Of a stretch of DNA of 59,934 nt, positions 16,889-24,823 are shown in pieces. The translations under genes were made by a program, and so were the position numbers. The notes below the pieces were generated by a model, which ran no database searches, was not told where the DNA came from, and saw only the letters and a list, made by a program, of their open reading frames with translations. Within the stretch, counting starts at the first letter, position 1. Each line of letters opens with the position of its first letter. The DNA is from Pseudomonas sp. TH10 (lineage in GTDB: Bacteria; Pseudomonadota; Gammaproteobacteria; Pseudomonadales; Pseudomonadaceae). Location: positions 1-59,934 of the forward strand of contig NZ_JAEKEG010000069.1 of the NCBI RefSeq assembly GCF_016651255.1, written 5' to 3'.

Positions 16889-18328
16889 TTAAGACGTTGA
16901 ACCGGGAGATGACTCAGTAGGTACTGATGGTTCATGTCTTGAAGCCTTTTTCAGGAAAACATCATGATCACGGATGACGACTTCAAATCGAGAGGGATCG
17001 TAAGAGCTGTCTCTTACTTTAAGAATGGATAGCGTCCTGCTTAGTTCAGAGTGATTCTCAGAGAACCTCATCAGCATCAGGTTGTCGACGATGCTGGACA
17101 GGTCAGAGTTTGGTGCGCTGACCTCGGAGCCAAAAAGATCGCGCATTTCCCAGGAGGCAAATACCGTAACGCCCCTGGATCGCAGCTCGTTCATCAAGGC
17201 GCTCAAGAAGTCAGTAATCCGCGCCGGATTTGTCGAGACTCTTGTCATGCCGTTAAGGCTATCGATGAACACGCGCTTGATGCCCTTTTCTTCAACCAGA
17301 CTCAGCAGTCGTGCGCCCAGTCCATCCAGCAGGCCTTCAGTAGTAGGCTGCCAGGCAATGCTCAGGGCGCCGCTGTCTTCCATACCTTTGATATCGATAC
17401 CCAGTGATTGGCCTTTGAGTCGCAACCGTTGTGGGCTTTCGTAGAAACCAAAATGCAGGCCCGGGTTTTCCACGGTCGACTCTGCCAAAAATTTGAGACC
17501 AAGGGTTGTTTTACCAATCCCCGAGGGGCCCATGACCAGAGACACACTCGAACTGTAAAGACCTCCGCCCAATATGCCGTCCAGCGACTCGATGCCACTG
17601 GCAATACGCGTCATGTCGGCGCTGTCGGGGGCGGACGGGTGGCTGTAGAGACTTTCGAGTCGGGGGTATACCACTAATCCGTTGTCGGTAATCTCACACT
17701 CATGAAGCCCTGTCATTGCTCCACTGCCGCGAGTTTTACGCAGTTGGATACGACGCACTGAGCGAGTGCCATAGAGCTCCTCACCCATCTCAATCACGCC
17801 ATCAACCATGGTGTGCTCAGGGCTGCCGTCATCGAGTCGGGAGCTGGTAAGAAACAGTACGGTGCAACCGGCGAAAGCAGCGTGGCCTTGCAACTCCGAA
17901 ATGAATTTCTTGGTGTCGATGTGTGAATCGGCTTTTGAGCGTGCGTTGAGCAAGCCGTCTACCACCATCACCGTGGCTTTCTGGCGGCTTATCTCGCGCC
18001 GCAGCAGCTTTACTACCTCACCCAGACCTTCGTTTTCCAGGGTGTCAAACGCGCTGACAAACTGAATGTCGGCGCCGACTTTGGAAGAGTCGAAAAAGCT
18101 CAGGGTAGAAAGAAACTGAAAAAGGCGGTCATGTGACTCGGCCAGCAGGGTGGCGACCAGAACCCGGCCTCCATTACTCGCGTGATGGAACCCGAGTTGG
18201 TTGGCCAGGATCGTTTTTCCAGACCCAGGGCGCCCCTGGATTATGTACGAAGCGCCTGCGACCAGCCCTCCCTTGAGCAGCGCGTCGAGACCTTCTATTC
18301 CACTTTGGAGGCGTTTTAGCTTTTCCAC
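16889..18328 (-). CDS. KaiC-like tandem RecA-fold ATPase
   Basis: Protein of 479 residues with two KaiC domains. Domain 1 has Walker A GRPGSGKT at 32-39 and Walker B VMVVDG near 120-125. Domain 2 has GPSGIGKT at 267-274 and VFIDSL near 353-358. The segment equivalent to the KaiC phosphorylation loop reads SDLSSIVDN, with Ser411-Ser412 aligned to Ser431-Thr432 of cyanobacterial KaiC. One of the usual catalytic Glu pair is replaced in both domains (LLAESHD, GFYESP). No KaiB or KaiA gene is nearby. Non-cyanobacterial KaiC proteins act in stress adaptation and signalling rather than a true clock. It is co-transcribed with a receiver protein. Confidence 0.88.
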   Translation of the reverse strand: MEKLKRLQSGIEGLDALLKGGLVAGASYIIQGRPGSGKTILANQLGFHHASNGGRVLVATLLAESHDRLFQFLSTLSFFDSSKVGADIQFVSAFDTLENEGLGEVVKLLRREISRQKATVMVVDGLLNARSKADSHIDTKKFISELQGHAAFAGCTVLFLTSSRLDDGSPEHTMVDGVIEMGEELYGTRSVRRIQLRKTRGSGAMTGLHECEITDNGLVVYPRLESLYSHPSAPDSADMTRIASGIESLDGILGGGLYSSSVSLVMGPSGIGKTTLGLKFLAESTVENPGLHFGFYESPQRLRLKGQSLGIDIKGMEDSGALSIAWQPTTEGLLDGLGARLLSLVEEKGIKRVFIDSLNGMTRVSTNPARITDFLSALMNELRSRGVTVFASWEMRDLFGSEVSAPNSDLSSIVDNLMLMRFSENHSELSRTLSILKVRDSSYDPSRFEVVIRDHDVFLKKASRHEPSVPTESSPGSTS

Positions 18329-18493
18329 GATGCGACCCTGATCTGAAAAAACGGGCTGTTTAAGCCGAGTGGACTCAATGCTAACGCCATTTTAGCTCTG
18401 GAGCCATTTACGCCTGGAGCATGGTTGGCTAGCCGGCATGGAGCAACATTACCCCGACGCCAACCACAGCGCCATAACATCGCTGCACCTCGC

Positions 18494-20665
18494 TTAGAAG
18501 CGTGTATCCACTGCTATTTCGAAAGTTCGGGGTGCGCCCTGGTAATACAGGGTGCCGTACGCCTGCTTGGCATAGATTTCATCGGTCAGGTTGCGCGCGC
18601 GGGCGGTAACCGCCGTCTGTTCATCAACTTTGAAGCGGGCGAATGCGCCGTACAAAGTGTAAGAGGGCGCTTTCAACGTATTGGCGTTGTCGGCATAGAC
18701 CGACGCCACGTAGCGCGCATCCATCCCTACCTGCCACGCCGGCACAATTTCGTAGGTCAGCCAGAGGTTTCCAACATGATTGGGCACGTTAGTCGGGGTG
18801 TTGCCTTTACGTGATACCGCCTGGCCGCCCACGTTCTCGGTAAACTCGTCGTACTGGGCATCGACGTAGGCGAAGTTAGCTTCCGCCATCAGCCTGGAGG
18901 TGACTTGCAGCTTGCCCGCCAGCTCGATTCCCTTTGAAGTCTGCTGACCGGCCTGCGTTGTATTGTTGATGTTGTCAGGGTCAGTGACCGAAAAGTCTTT
19001 ACGAACGATTTGGTAAGCGGCGAGTGTTGCCGCGCCACGACCATCGAGGAAGTCGAACTTGCTGCCGACCTCAATCTGTTCGCCGGTGGTCAGGTCGGCG
19101 TTCTGCGCCTGGGAAAAGGTCGCCGAGGCCAGGTTGCCTCGCCGGCGGATCAGCGGCTGTGCTGTATTGCACGTAGACATTGAGTGCTGGAGTGAAGGCA
19201 TAGACCAGACCGACCCGCCCGGTGACGGGTTCCCAAGTGCGCTCAAAAACGCCGGGCTGGTGGGAGTGACCGCGCCGTAGTTGTTCACCTCCATATGCAA
19301 GTGGTCGTAGCGCAGGCCGGTCAGGAGAGCCAGTTTATCCGTCAGTCCAAGGCGGTTTTCCAGAAAGCCAGCCAAGGTAGTGACCTGGTGCTTGCGCACT
19401 TTTTGTAAGCCGTTGTTGACGCCAGAGATGTCGTAAAAACTGCCGGGATCGAAGTTGTCCGGATCAACCGTATCGTATGGCGAACTCGAAAACTTGCTAT
19501 TGGGGTACAACTTCTGCTGGTTTATCGAGTAGTCGAAGCCGGCAGACCACTGGCTGGTCATGCCGAACAAGGCGTTGTCGTGGCGCAATTCGAAGCGGTT
19601 ACCGTCGACCTGTTGTTCATGCCGTTGCAGATAGGCAGAGCCGCGTCTCACCAAACTGTTATCGGTATTGTAGCGATAGTTCTCCAGGTTTCGATAATCA
19701 CGCTGAGCGTCGTAGTGGTAGAGCGTATTTTGCAGGCTGGTGCTGTCGTTGACCTGATAATCGATGATCGAACGCACCCAGCGGACGCGCTGCTCGTAAC
19801 GTCCATCGCCCACGTTATAGTTTTCAAAGCGTCGACTTTTGTCGATCTTCATGGTGTCGCCGACCGGGTTCAGAATCGGCGACCCCCAGTAGGGGCTCTC
19901 TTCTTTGTCTTCCTGGTATTCAAGCGCAAGGGTGTGACTGAGCTGCGGCGTCAGGTCACTGAGGATGGAGAACGCGGTGCTTGTGGAGTCGCGTTTATTG
20001 CGATCCATGTAGCCATTACTGCCGGTACGGCTGACATCCAGGCGAGCAAAGTGATGCGGATCCGCGCCGCTACTCAGGGCATGGTTGACCCCAAGCGAAA
20101 GCTCTGAGGAGTCATGGCTGCCATAGCGCACGCGGCCTTCGACTGCCTGTTCTTCCCGGCTGGCCAACTTGGTGATGTAGTTGATCGAACCACCCACAGC
20201 CCCGGCACCGTAGAGGAATGTAGACGGCCCCCCGATGAGTTCCACCCGATCATAAATCCAGGCATCCACCGGGCGTGTGGCACTGCTGTAGCTCATTCCG
20301 ATGCCGTTGTAGAGCTGGGTGATTTGATTCTGAGTAAAACCACGGTAAGACACAAAGCCGCCGAAGCCCGGGTTTGCCGATGCATTGATCCCGGTCATGG
20401 AATTAATGACATCCTGAGTGTCCTTGGCGCCGCGTTCCTCAATGATCGAACGGTCTGCAACACTCACCGATGCGGGCGTTTCGCGGGCAGTCAGACCGAG
20501 GCGTGAACCGGTCTTGATTGGCTGGTCGAGAATTACGCCTGAGGGCTGTTCCTGGCGAGCGGAGATAGTAGTGGCCGGCAAGTCGAGGGCATTTTCTTCG
20601 GCCCAGGCCAGATTGCAGGCACCGATCATCAGCACCAACGAAGTGTTTCTTGTGTTCATGGACAA
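18494..20665 (-). CDS. TonB-dependent outer-membrane receptor, probable metal-chelate (copper) uptake; two compensating indels
   Basis: Outer-membrane receptor of 723 residues with a signal peptide and a plug domain (TGSRLGLTARETPASVSVADRSIIEERG, then VSYRGFTQNQITQLYNG and VELIGGPSTFLYGAGAVGGSINY). A 22-strand barrel ends in Phe (FEIAVDTRF). Residues about 474-509 are scrambled: the conserved strand text FERTWEPVTGRVGLVYAFTP and NVYVQYSTAADPPAG is in another frame between a missing A (run at 19245-19249) and an extra T at 19139. The protein is thus locally wrong but otherwise whole. It is the last gene of a run with SCO, PCuAC and DUF2946 genes, which suggests copper or a copper chelate as cargo; the fold itself is siderophore-receptor type. 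Confidence 0.9.
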   Translation of the reverse strand: MSMNTRNTSLVLMIGACNLAWAEENALDLPATTISARQEQPSGVILDQPIKTGSRLGLTARETPASVSVADRSIIEERGAKDTQDVINSMTGINASANPGFGGFVSYRGFTQNQITQLYNGIGMSYSSATRPVDAWIYDRVELIGGPSTFLYGAGAVGGSINYITKLASREEQAVEGRVRYGSHDSSELSLGVNHALSSGADPHHFARLDVSRTGSNGYMDRNKRDSTSTAFSILSDLTPQLSHTLALEYQEDKEESPYWGSPILNPVGDTMKIDKSRRFENYNVGDGRYEQRVRWVRSIIDYQVNDSTSLQNTLYHYDAQRDYRNLENYRYNTDNSLVRRGSAYLQRHEQQVDGNRFELRHDNALFGMTSQWSAGFDYSINQQKLYPNSKFSSSPYDTVDPDNFDPGSFYDISGVNNGLQKVRKHQVTTLAGFLENRLGLTDKLALLTGLRYDHLHMEVNNYGAVTPTSPAFLSALGNPSPGGSVWSMPSLQHSMSTCNTAQPLIRRRGNLASATFSQAQNADLTTGEQIEVGSKFDFLDGRGAATLAAYQIVRKDFSVTDPDNINNTTQAGQQTSKGIELAGKLQVTSRLMAEANFAYVDAQYDEFTENVGGQAVSRKGNTPTNVPNHVGNLWLTYEIVPAWQVGMDARYVASVYADNANTLKAPSYTLYGAFARFKVDEQTAVTARARNLTDEIYAKQAYGTLYYQGAPRTFEIAVDTRF

Positions 20666-20735
20666 CTTCCACGCAAAAGTGTGAGGGTCGTACCTGAAAA
20701 CCCCTAAGGCTGCGCAAATGCACAGGCAGGCAATA

Positions 20736-21150
20736 TCAGGCCGAGAGAGTCACTGCGAGTGAAGCGTCGGGAGATGCTCGAGGGTTGAGCGCAGGCCACA
20801 CATAGCGTGGTGGTGGCTGCGCCAGGCTGCTTACGACTATCGGTCGCAGGGTGCCGCCTGGCACATAGTCAAGCGCCGAGGCCAAGGTGTTGATGGCCAG
20901 CGCGGCGGCAAAGGACGAACACAGGGGGCAGGGAAAACTGGGTCGCCAGATGTGGCGCAGGATCATCTGGATCGCTGGCATCCATATAGGGGCCGTGTTC
21001 GTTGCTGACAGAGCAAAAGCCGCCGTTCAATCCGCTCAAGCTCAGGGCGCCCATCTGCCCGTGATGAATTGCGCAGGCGAGCAGACTGAACAGGAGGCTG
21101 GCGTACAGCACCCATGCAATAGACGACAGGTCTTTGCGGGCAGTTTTCAT
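20736..21150 (-). CDS. DUF2946-like membrane protein, one-base insertion near 20931-20933
   Basis: Protein of about 137 residues after repair. It begins MKTARKDLSSIAWVLYASLLFSLLACAIHHGQ (a membrane segment with HH), then SGLNGGFCSVSNEH and HLATQFS. The frame then slips: CPLCSSFAAALAINTLASALDY continues one base off. Dropping one base from the GGG at 20931-20933 gives FSCPLCSSFAAALA, the CPxC motif of DUF2946 proteins. Their His/Cys residues and their habit of sitting next to TonB receptors and copper chaperones point to copper handling. I start at 21150, at the MKTARKD start typical of the family. Confidence 0.8.
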
Positions 21151-21291
21151 GGGGGCGACTCTGGCACCGAGTTTTTTCAGGGGGAACAGTCGCCGGGGAG
21201 ACGAATCGCCGCAGCTCGTTCCATGGCGCAACGTAACTTGGATCAGTGACGTTTTCCGGGTCAAACGTCACTGATTTTATTCTTCAGCTCA

Positions 21292-21780
21292 TCAATTCAT
21301 CTTGCTGTGATCGGGCATATTCAGTGCCCGTGCCGTTGCCTCAACCTTGATCGACTCCTTGGCGCCTGTGGCATTCTCAACCGTCAGCGTCAGCGGTACC
21401 TTGTCGCCTTCTTTGACCTGTTCAACCAGATCAATAAGCATAATGTGGTAGTTGTGGGGATCCAGTGTGACGGCTTTGCCAGCAGGCAACGCGACGAACT
21501 CAACTGGTTGCATGCTCATCACGTCGTTCTTCATGGTCGACTGGTGAATTTGCACGGTTTTAGCCACAGGTGACTGCGCACTGAGCAGCTTGCTGTCGCT
21601 GCCTGCCGTGATAGTCATGAACGCCCCAGTCGCCTGCTGCCCTGCGACTGTGGCGCGAACCCAAGCGTCGCCTACCTGCGTCTGGGCCGATACCTGACAA
21701 GCCAGGCCGAGGAGAGACAACCCGAGTACGACCTGTCTGACGCGTTGAGCAATGCTGGCTTGATTGAGAGTCGAGTTCAT
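21292..21780 (-). CDS. Periplasmic copper chaperone PCuAC
   Basis: Protein of 162 residues with a signal peptide (cleaved near QVSA) and the PCu(A)C domain. The copper ligands appear in VQIHQSTMKNDVMSM and in DPHNYHIMLI, matching the H-M-x10-M-x21-H-x-M pattern of the family with small changes. PCuAC delivers Cu(I) to cytochrome oxidase subunit II together with SCO. Its ATG overlaps the stop of the SCO gene (TAATG), so both are translated together. A short C-terminal DHSKMN tail may add a weak copper site. Confidence 0.9.
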   Translation of the reverse strand: MNSTLNQASIAQRVRQVVLGLSLLGLACQVSAQTQVGDAWVRATVAGQQATGAFMTITAGSDSKLLSAQSPVAKTVQIHQSTMKNDVMSMQPVEFVALPAGKAVTLDPHNYHIMLIDLVEQVKEGDKVPLTLTVENATGAKESIKVEATARALNMPDHSKMN

Positions 21781-22385
21781 TAGCAGACCTCCATGACGGT
21801 GAGCAAATCTTCCGCACACTCTTGTGCAGAAAGCGAGTGAGACAATCCAAGGCGTAGCGTTCCCCTGGAGTCATAAACATAGCTCGTCGCGGTATGGGAC
21901 AGGGTATATGTTGATCCGCTCGGGACTTTTTCGTAAAACACGCCGAACTCTTTGGCCGTAGCAGCCGTTTCTTCCAGTGTTCCGTAAAGTGCGACAAATG
22001 AAGGGTCGAAGGTTTTGACGTAGGCGTCGAGTACGGCAGGTGTATCCCGTTCGGGATCCAGTGTGATGAAGATGACCTGGAGGCGGTCACCATCCTTGCC
22101 CATCAGTTTCTTGATTTTTACTGCGCGAGCCAGGGCGGTGGGACAGATCGCCGGGCATTGGGTAAATCCGAAAAACACCATCGGCATCATGCCTCGATAA
22201 CTCGAGAGCATTCTCACCTCGCCGTCAGTATCCTTTAACTTGAATGTGCGCCCAAGGATCTGATTGCTCAGATCTTTGCCGTATTTGTACGACAGCTCTC
22301 CTCTGGAATCGCAGCCGGTCAGGATGCCCAGACCGAGCAACCCCATACCAGCAACCACCTTGCGGCGAGTCAACAAAACACTCAT
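21780..22385 (-). CDS. SCO1/SenC-family copper/thiol protein
   Basis: Thioredoxin-fold protein of 201 residues with a lipobox (ILTGC, Cys25) suggesting an inner-membrane lipoprotein exposed to the periplasm. The SCO copper site is complete: CPAIC (CxxxC) and the distant His in LSHTATSYVYD. VFFGFTQCPAICPTAL and ITLDPERDTPAVLDAYVKTF are family landmarks. It overlaps the PCuAC gene and heads the copper operon. SCO normally metallates the CuA site of cytochrome c oxidase; no oxidase gene is in the window, so this copy may serve copper acquisition instead. Confidence 0.92.
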   Translation of the reverse strand: MSVLLTRRKVVAGMGLLGLGILTGCDSRGELSYKYGKDLSNQILGRTFKLKDTDGEVRMLSSYRGMMPMVFFGFTQCPAICPTALARAVKIKKLMGKDGDRLQVIFITLDPERDTPAVLDAYVKTFDPSFVALYGTLEETAATAKEFGVFYEKVPSGSTYTLSHTATSYVYDSRGTLRLGLSHSLSAQECAEDLLTVMEVC

Positions 22386-22617
22386 GGATTAAGGCCTTTT
22401 GGATCGTCCAGCAGTTCAGTGAACCCTGTGGACGTATCATCTAAAAAATCCCATGGTATCAAAATGACGGTGATTGATACCGCCTGACTGGACGTTAGGT
22501 CATGCGTAGCCCAAATATGATGATTGAGCGCATGTGTCCTGCCAACCGAAGGTGAGTTGAAGAGTCTACCAATGCCTGTCGCCTTGTTAGTCTGCGACAT
22601 TTTGGCGCAGGCGATGC

Positions 22618-22995
22618 CTTAAGCACATCCCCATGTAGGTGAGAGCCATGAAGGCGGGCGCTCTAGAGTTTTTGACGAAGCCGTTTCGCGAGCAGGACCT
22701 TCTCGACGCCATTGAACGAGGCCTGCGCCATGACCGCGAAAGGCGTGAGGCGGCCGCGGCTTTGAATGATTTGCAGGGTCGTCATGCCTGTCTCTCAGAA
22801 GGAGAGCGTGATGTCATGAACCTGGTGGTCACCGGGCTGTTGAATAAACAGATCGCCGCAAGGCTGGGCGTCAGCGAAGTCACTGTGAAGGTACGGCGCG
22901 GCGCCTTGATGCGCAAGATGAAAGCCGACTCCCTCGCCGAACTGGTCAAGTTGTCCGAACGTCTTAAGGAGGGCGGTCGCCAGAAAAATTTTTAG
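22618..22995 (+). pseudogene. Truncated FixJ/NarL-type response regulator with in-frame stop
   Basis: Only the last part of the receiver domain remains. Reading from about 22618, HIPM is followed by a TAG at 22636-22638 and then VRAMKAGALEFLTKPFREQDLLDAI, which is the alpha4-beta5 end of FixJ receivers. The linker and a full LuxR-type HTH (LSEGERDVMNLVVTGLLNKQIAARLGVSEVTVK) follow. The phospho-acceptor half is absent and no receiver sequence is recognisable upstream. Translation could begin at the GTG at 22639, giving a free HTH protein of 118 residues, but no good ribosome site is seen. Confidence 0.75.
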
Positions 22996-23082
22996 GCAGC
23001 GATGGGAAAAAAGAACTGCAACGCCTTATTCCCCACCGACTCATAATCTCTTGAGCCTTAAGTTGCGAGGGTTTTATGCTGA

Positions 23083-23532
23083 TCAACTACGATCAAGAAG
23101 ACTCATGATTTCCTGTTCATTTTCACACTGATCAAGCTCTTCGCGAAAATTATGATCGGAGAACAAACGTGCGATTTCTGCAAGCAGATCGAGATGCAGA
23201 GGCGCTGCGGGGGCGGGCACGAGAAGCACAACAATATCGGAAACCGGCTTTCTGTCGGAAGCATTAAAAGCCATAGGGCCCCTCGGCCGTAGATAAAGTG
23301 CATGAATCGTATCAAGTTCACTCAACCTCGCATGAGGTACCGCCACTCCATCCCCTAAGCCGGTGCTGCCCGCCTGCTCTCGTCGTAAAAGACTGGTCGT
23401 AACGCAGTGCCGAGGCAATTTATGTGTCTGTTCCATATGCTGGCCAACAAGTTCAAACAGTCCTGACTTATTAGGTACATCTACTCCGAGCAGGATGTCA
23501 TTAACAGAGAGGTGTTCGGCGAGCTTAACCAT
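23083..23532 (-). CDS. PtsN-like PTS EIIA domain protein
   Basis: Protein of 149 residues with the EIIA(Fru/Ntr) fold. The phospho-acceptor His is in GDGVAVPHARLSE (GxAxPH motif), and the C-terminal part reads LLAEIARLFSDHNFREEL. It is a second PtsN-type protein, apart from the usual rpoN-linked one, with no EIIB/EIIC nearby, so it is probably regulatory. I chose the ATG at 23532 because GGGAG lies just upstream; a GTG five codons earlier lacks this. Two microprotein genes on the same strand lie 44 and 251 bp upstream. Confidence 0.85.
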   Translation of the reverse strand: MVKLAEHLSVNDILLGVDVPNKSGLFELVGQHMEQTHKLPRHCVTTSLLRREQAGSTGLGDGVAVPHARLSELDTIHALYLRPRGPMAFNASDRKPVSDIVVLLVPAPAAPLHLDLLAEIARLFSDHNFREELDQCENEQEIMSLLDRS

Positions 23533-23575
23533 TTGCGTGTCTCCCACTTAATAATTCCCATCGTTTTTTGTGAAT

Positions 23576-23659
23576 TTAGATCGTCTCCGGCGTGGAGCCG
23601 CGCGCCAGGCCCACCCGGCTGAACAATAGCGCTCCGAGTACTAAAAAGATGAAGTCCAT
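23576..23659 (-). CDS. 27-residue single-helix membrane microprotein
   Basis: Short ORF reading MDFIFLVLGALLFSRVGLAR followed by a seven-residue tail. The ATG (23657-23659) has GGGGAG nine bases upstream, a strong ribosome site. Residues 2-20 form one hydrophobic helix. It lies 44 bp upstream of the PtsN-like gene on the same strand, so it may be its operon partner, somewhat as KdpF is to KdpABC. No family recognised. Confidence 0.55.
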   Translation of the reverse strand: MDFIFLVLGALLFSRVGLARGSTPETI

Positions 23660-23782
23660 GGCATTCTCCCCAGCAATGAAGGTAGCCTGTCTCGATAGAT
23701 GGTAAATTGTCAAAAGCATTGGCAGCGAAAGAATAAAGATCTTATAAAGATTAAAGTGGCGTGGTTAAATCAGGGTAATTTT

Positions 23783-23956
23783 TTAGTAATGGATATTTTT
23801 CTTTGACCGGGCTTCACGTTGTCGCTTTTCCATCGGGGATTTCTGATAGTTAGTTTTGGTTGAGCGGTTACGGCTCAAATGCTCAAAAACAAAAGATGCC
23901 AATCCGAACAATCCAATAATTGAAATGATCATGATTCCCAAGTCTGAGCTGCTCAT
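23783..23956 (-). CDS. 57-residue membrane-anchored basic microprotein
   Basis: Short ORF beginning MSSSDLGIMIISIIGLFGLA, then SFVFEHLSRNRSTKTNYQ and a strongly basic tail ending KKNIHY. One N-terminal helix (about 6-24) is followed by a Lys/Arg-rich cytoplasmic tail. GGAAG sits 11 bases before the ATG at 23956. The codon pattern is better than that of the overlapping rightward frame. It is the first of three leftward genes ending with the PtsN-like protein. No family recognised; function unknown. Confidence 0.5.
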   Translation of the reverse strand: MSSSDLGIMIISIIGLFGLASFVFEHLSRNRSTKTNYQKSPMEKRQREARSKKNIHY

Positions 23957-24086
23957 AATGTTCTTCCGTCGAAATGTATTCCGGAGGATAAAATATCTAT
24001 GGCGGAACTCAAGGCGATCTACGATTTCTTTACGATTTTTTTGCTACTGCGCAGCCATCGCCAAAGAGGGTCACTCAGCTGTCCGA

Positions 24087-24701
24087 TTATTGATATTTGA
24101 CGATATTTTGAAGGATGAGCGCGCCGCCTAGCCCTAACAGTTTTCCTCCTTCATCGATCGTACCAAGCGATATCGGGGCGAAGCCCAACTGATCGACCAG
24201 TTCGGTAACGATAATGTTGGCATCTTGATCTCGGCTCCAAACAAACATCACTCTGCGCCCTCCATCCTGCGTAGGGTGTTCGGCTAATCGTGCGGCAGGA
24301 AGCTGATTGAAGGTTTTGACTACCCGGGCTCCCACGAATGAGGTGGCGACAACGTCGGTTGATGCTCGATCACCGAGTTCCTGGGGCGGCACTCCATATG
24401 TATTCATCGCATCGATGACGATCTTATCGCCCCAGCAAGCCATCTTCCGACCGATGTCCCGATGAGCGCTGAAAGGGATGGCCAGAATCACAATGTCCGC
24501 GCTCAAGGCCTGTTCGAGGGGCTGCGCAACGATGCTGTCGCCCAGCTCGAGGGTGAGGGCTGCAAGGCTGAGTGGACCTCTTGTGTTGGCAATCCCGACC
24601 GGGATGCCGCTTCGGGCGAACTGGCGGGCGAGGGCGCTGCCCACTTTGCCGGAACCAATGATGGAGTAAGTCATGCTCGAATCGAGGTGGAGGATTTGCA
24701 T
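24087..24701 (-). CDS. F420H2:NADP-type oxidoreductase (NAD(P)-binding, ProC-like)
   Basis: Protein of up to 204 residues with a Rossmann fold: YSIIGSGKVGSALARQFARSG is the dinucleotide loop, SADIVILAIPFSAH the second strand, and VVATSFVGARVVKTFNQLPA the signature of NADPH-dependent F420 reductase-like proteins. Pseudomonas lacks F420 so the real substrate is unknown. Translation may begin at 24701 or at the internal ATG at 24674 (MTYSIIG), where the fold starts; neither has a clear ribosome site. It is divergent from a LysR gene that probably controls it through the dyads at 24783-24809. Confidence 0.82.
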   Translation of the reverse strand: MQILHLDSSMTYSIIGSGKVGSALARQFARSGIPVGIANTRGPLSLAALTLELGDSIVAQPLEQALSADIVILAIPFSAHRDIGRKMACWGDKIVIDAMNTYGVPPQELGDRASTDVVATSFVGARVVKTFNQLPAARLAEHPTQDGGRRVMFVWSRDQDANIIVTELVDQLGFAPISLGTIDEGGKLLGLGGALILQNIVKYQ

Positions 24702-24782
24702 GATGAAGTCACCAGGGTCGTGTGAATGAAAAGCTCACGGACAAGATGACCTTGTTGGTTGAATCTTAAAAGACGGTATATT

Positions 24783-24809
24783 GAGATACGATGTATCTCT
24801 TTTAGAGAT
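24783..24809. promoter_or_regulatory. Two overlapping perfect dyads in the LysR/oxidoreductase intergenic region
   Basis: GAGATAC-GAT-GTATCTC (24783-24799) is a perfect 7-3-7 palindrome, and ATCTCT-TTT-AGAGAT (24795-24809) a perfect 6-3-6 one that shares its left arm. They end 15 bases before the LysR start at 24824. Likely operator for the adjacent LysR protein, overlapping its own promoter. Confidence 0.65.
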
Positions 24810-24823
24810 GGTCCGGAGGAAAA

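Noticed and set aside
23999..24110. Possible 33-codon rightward ORF after GGAGGA
   Set aside because: The ribosome site is 11 bases away and nothing in the protein is recognisable; overlaps the oxidoreductase end.
23856..24131. 91-codon rightward ORF
   Set aside because: No ribosome site, odd composition, and it overlaps the better supported leftward 57-residue ORF and the 3' end of the oxidoreductase gene.
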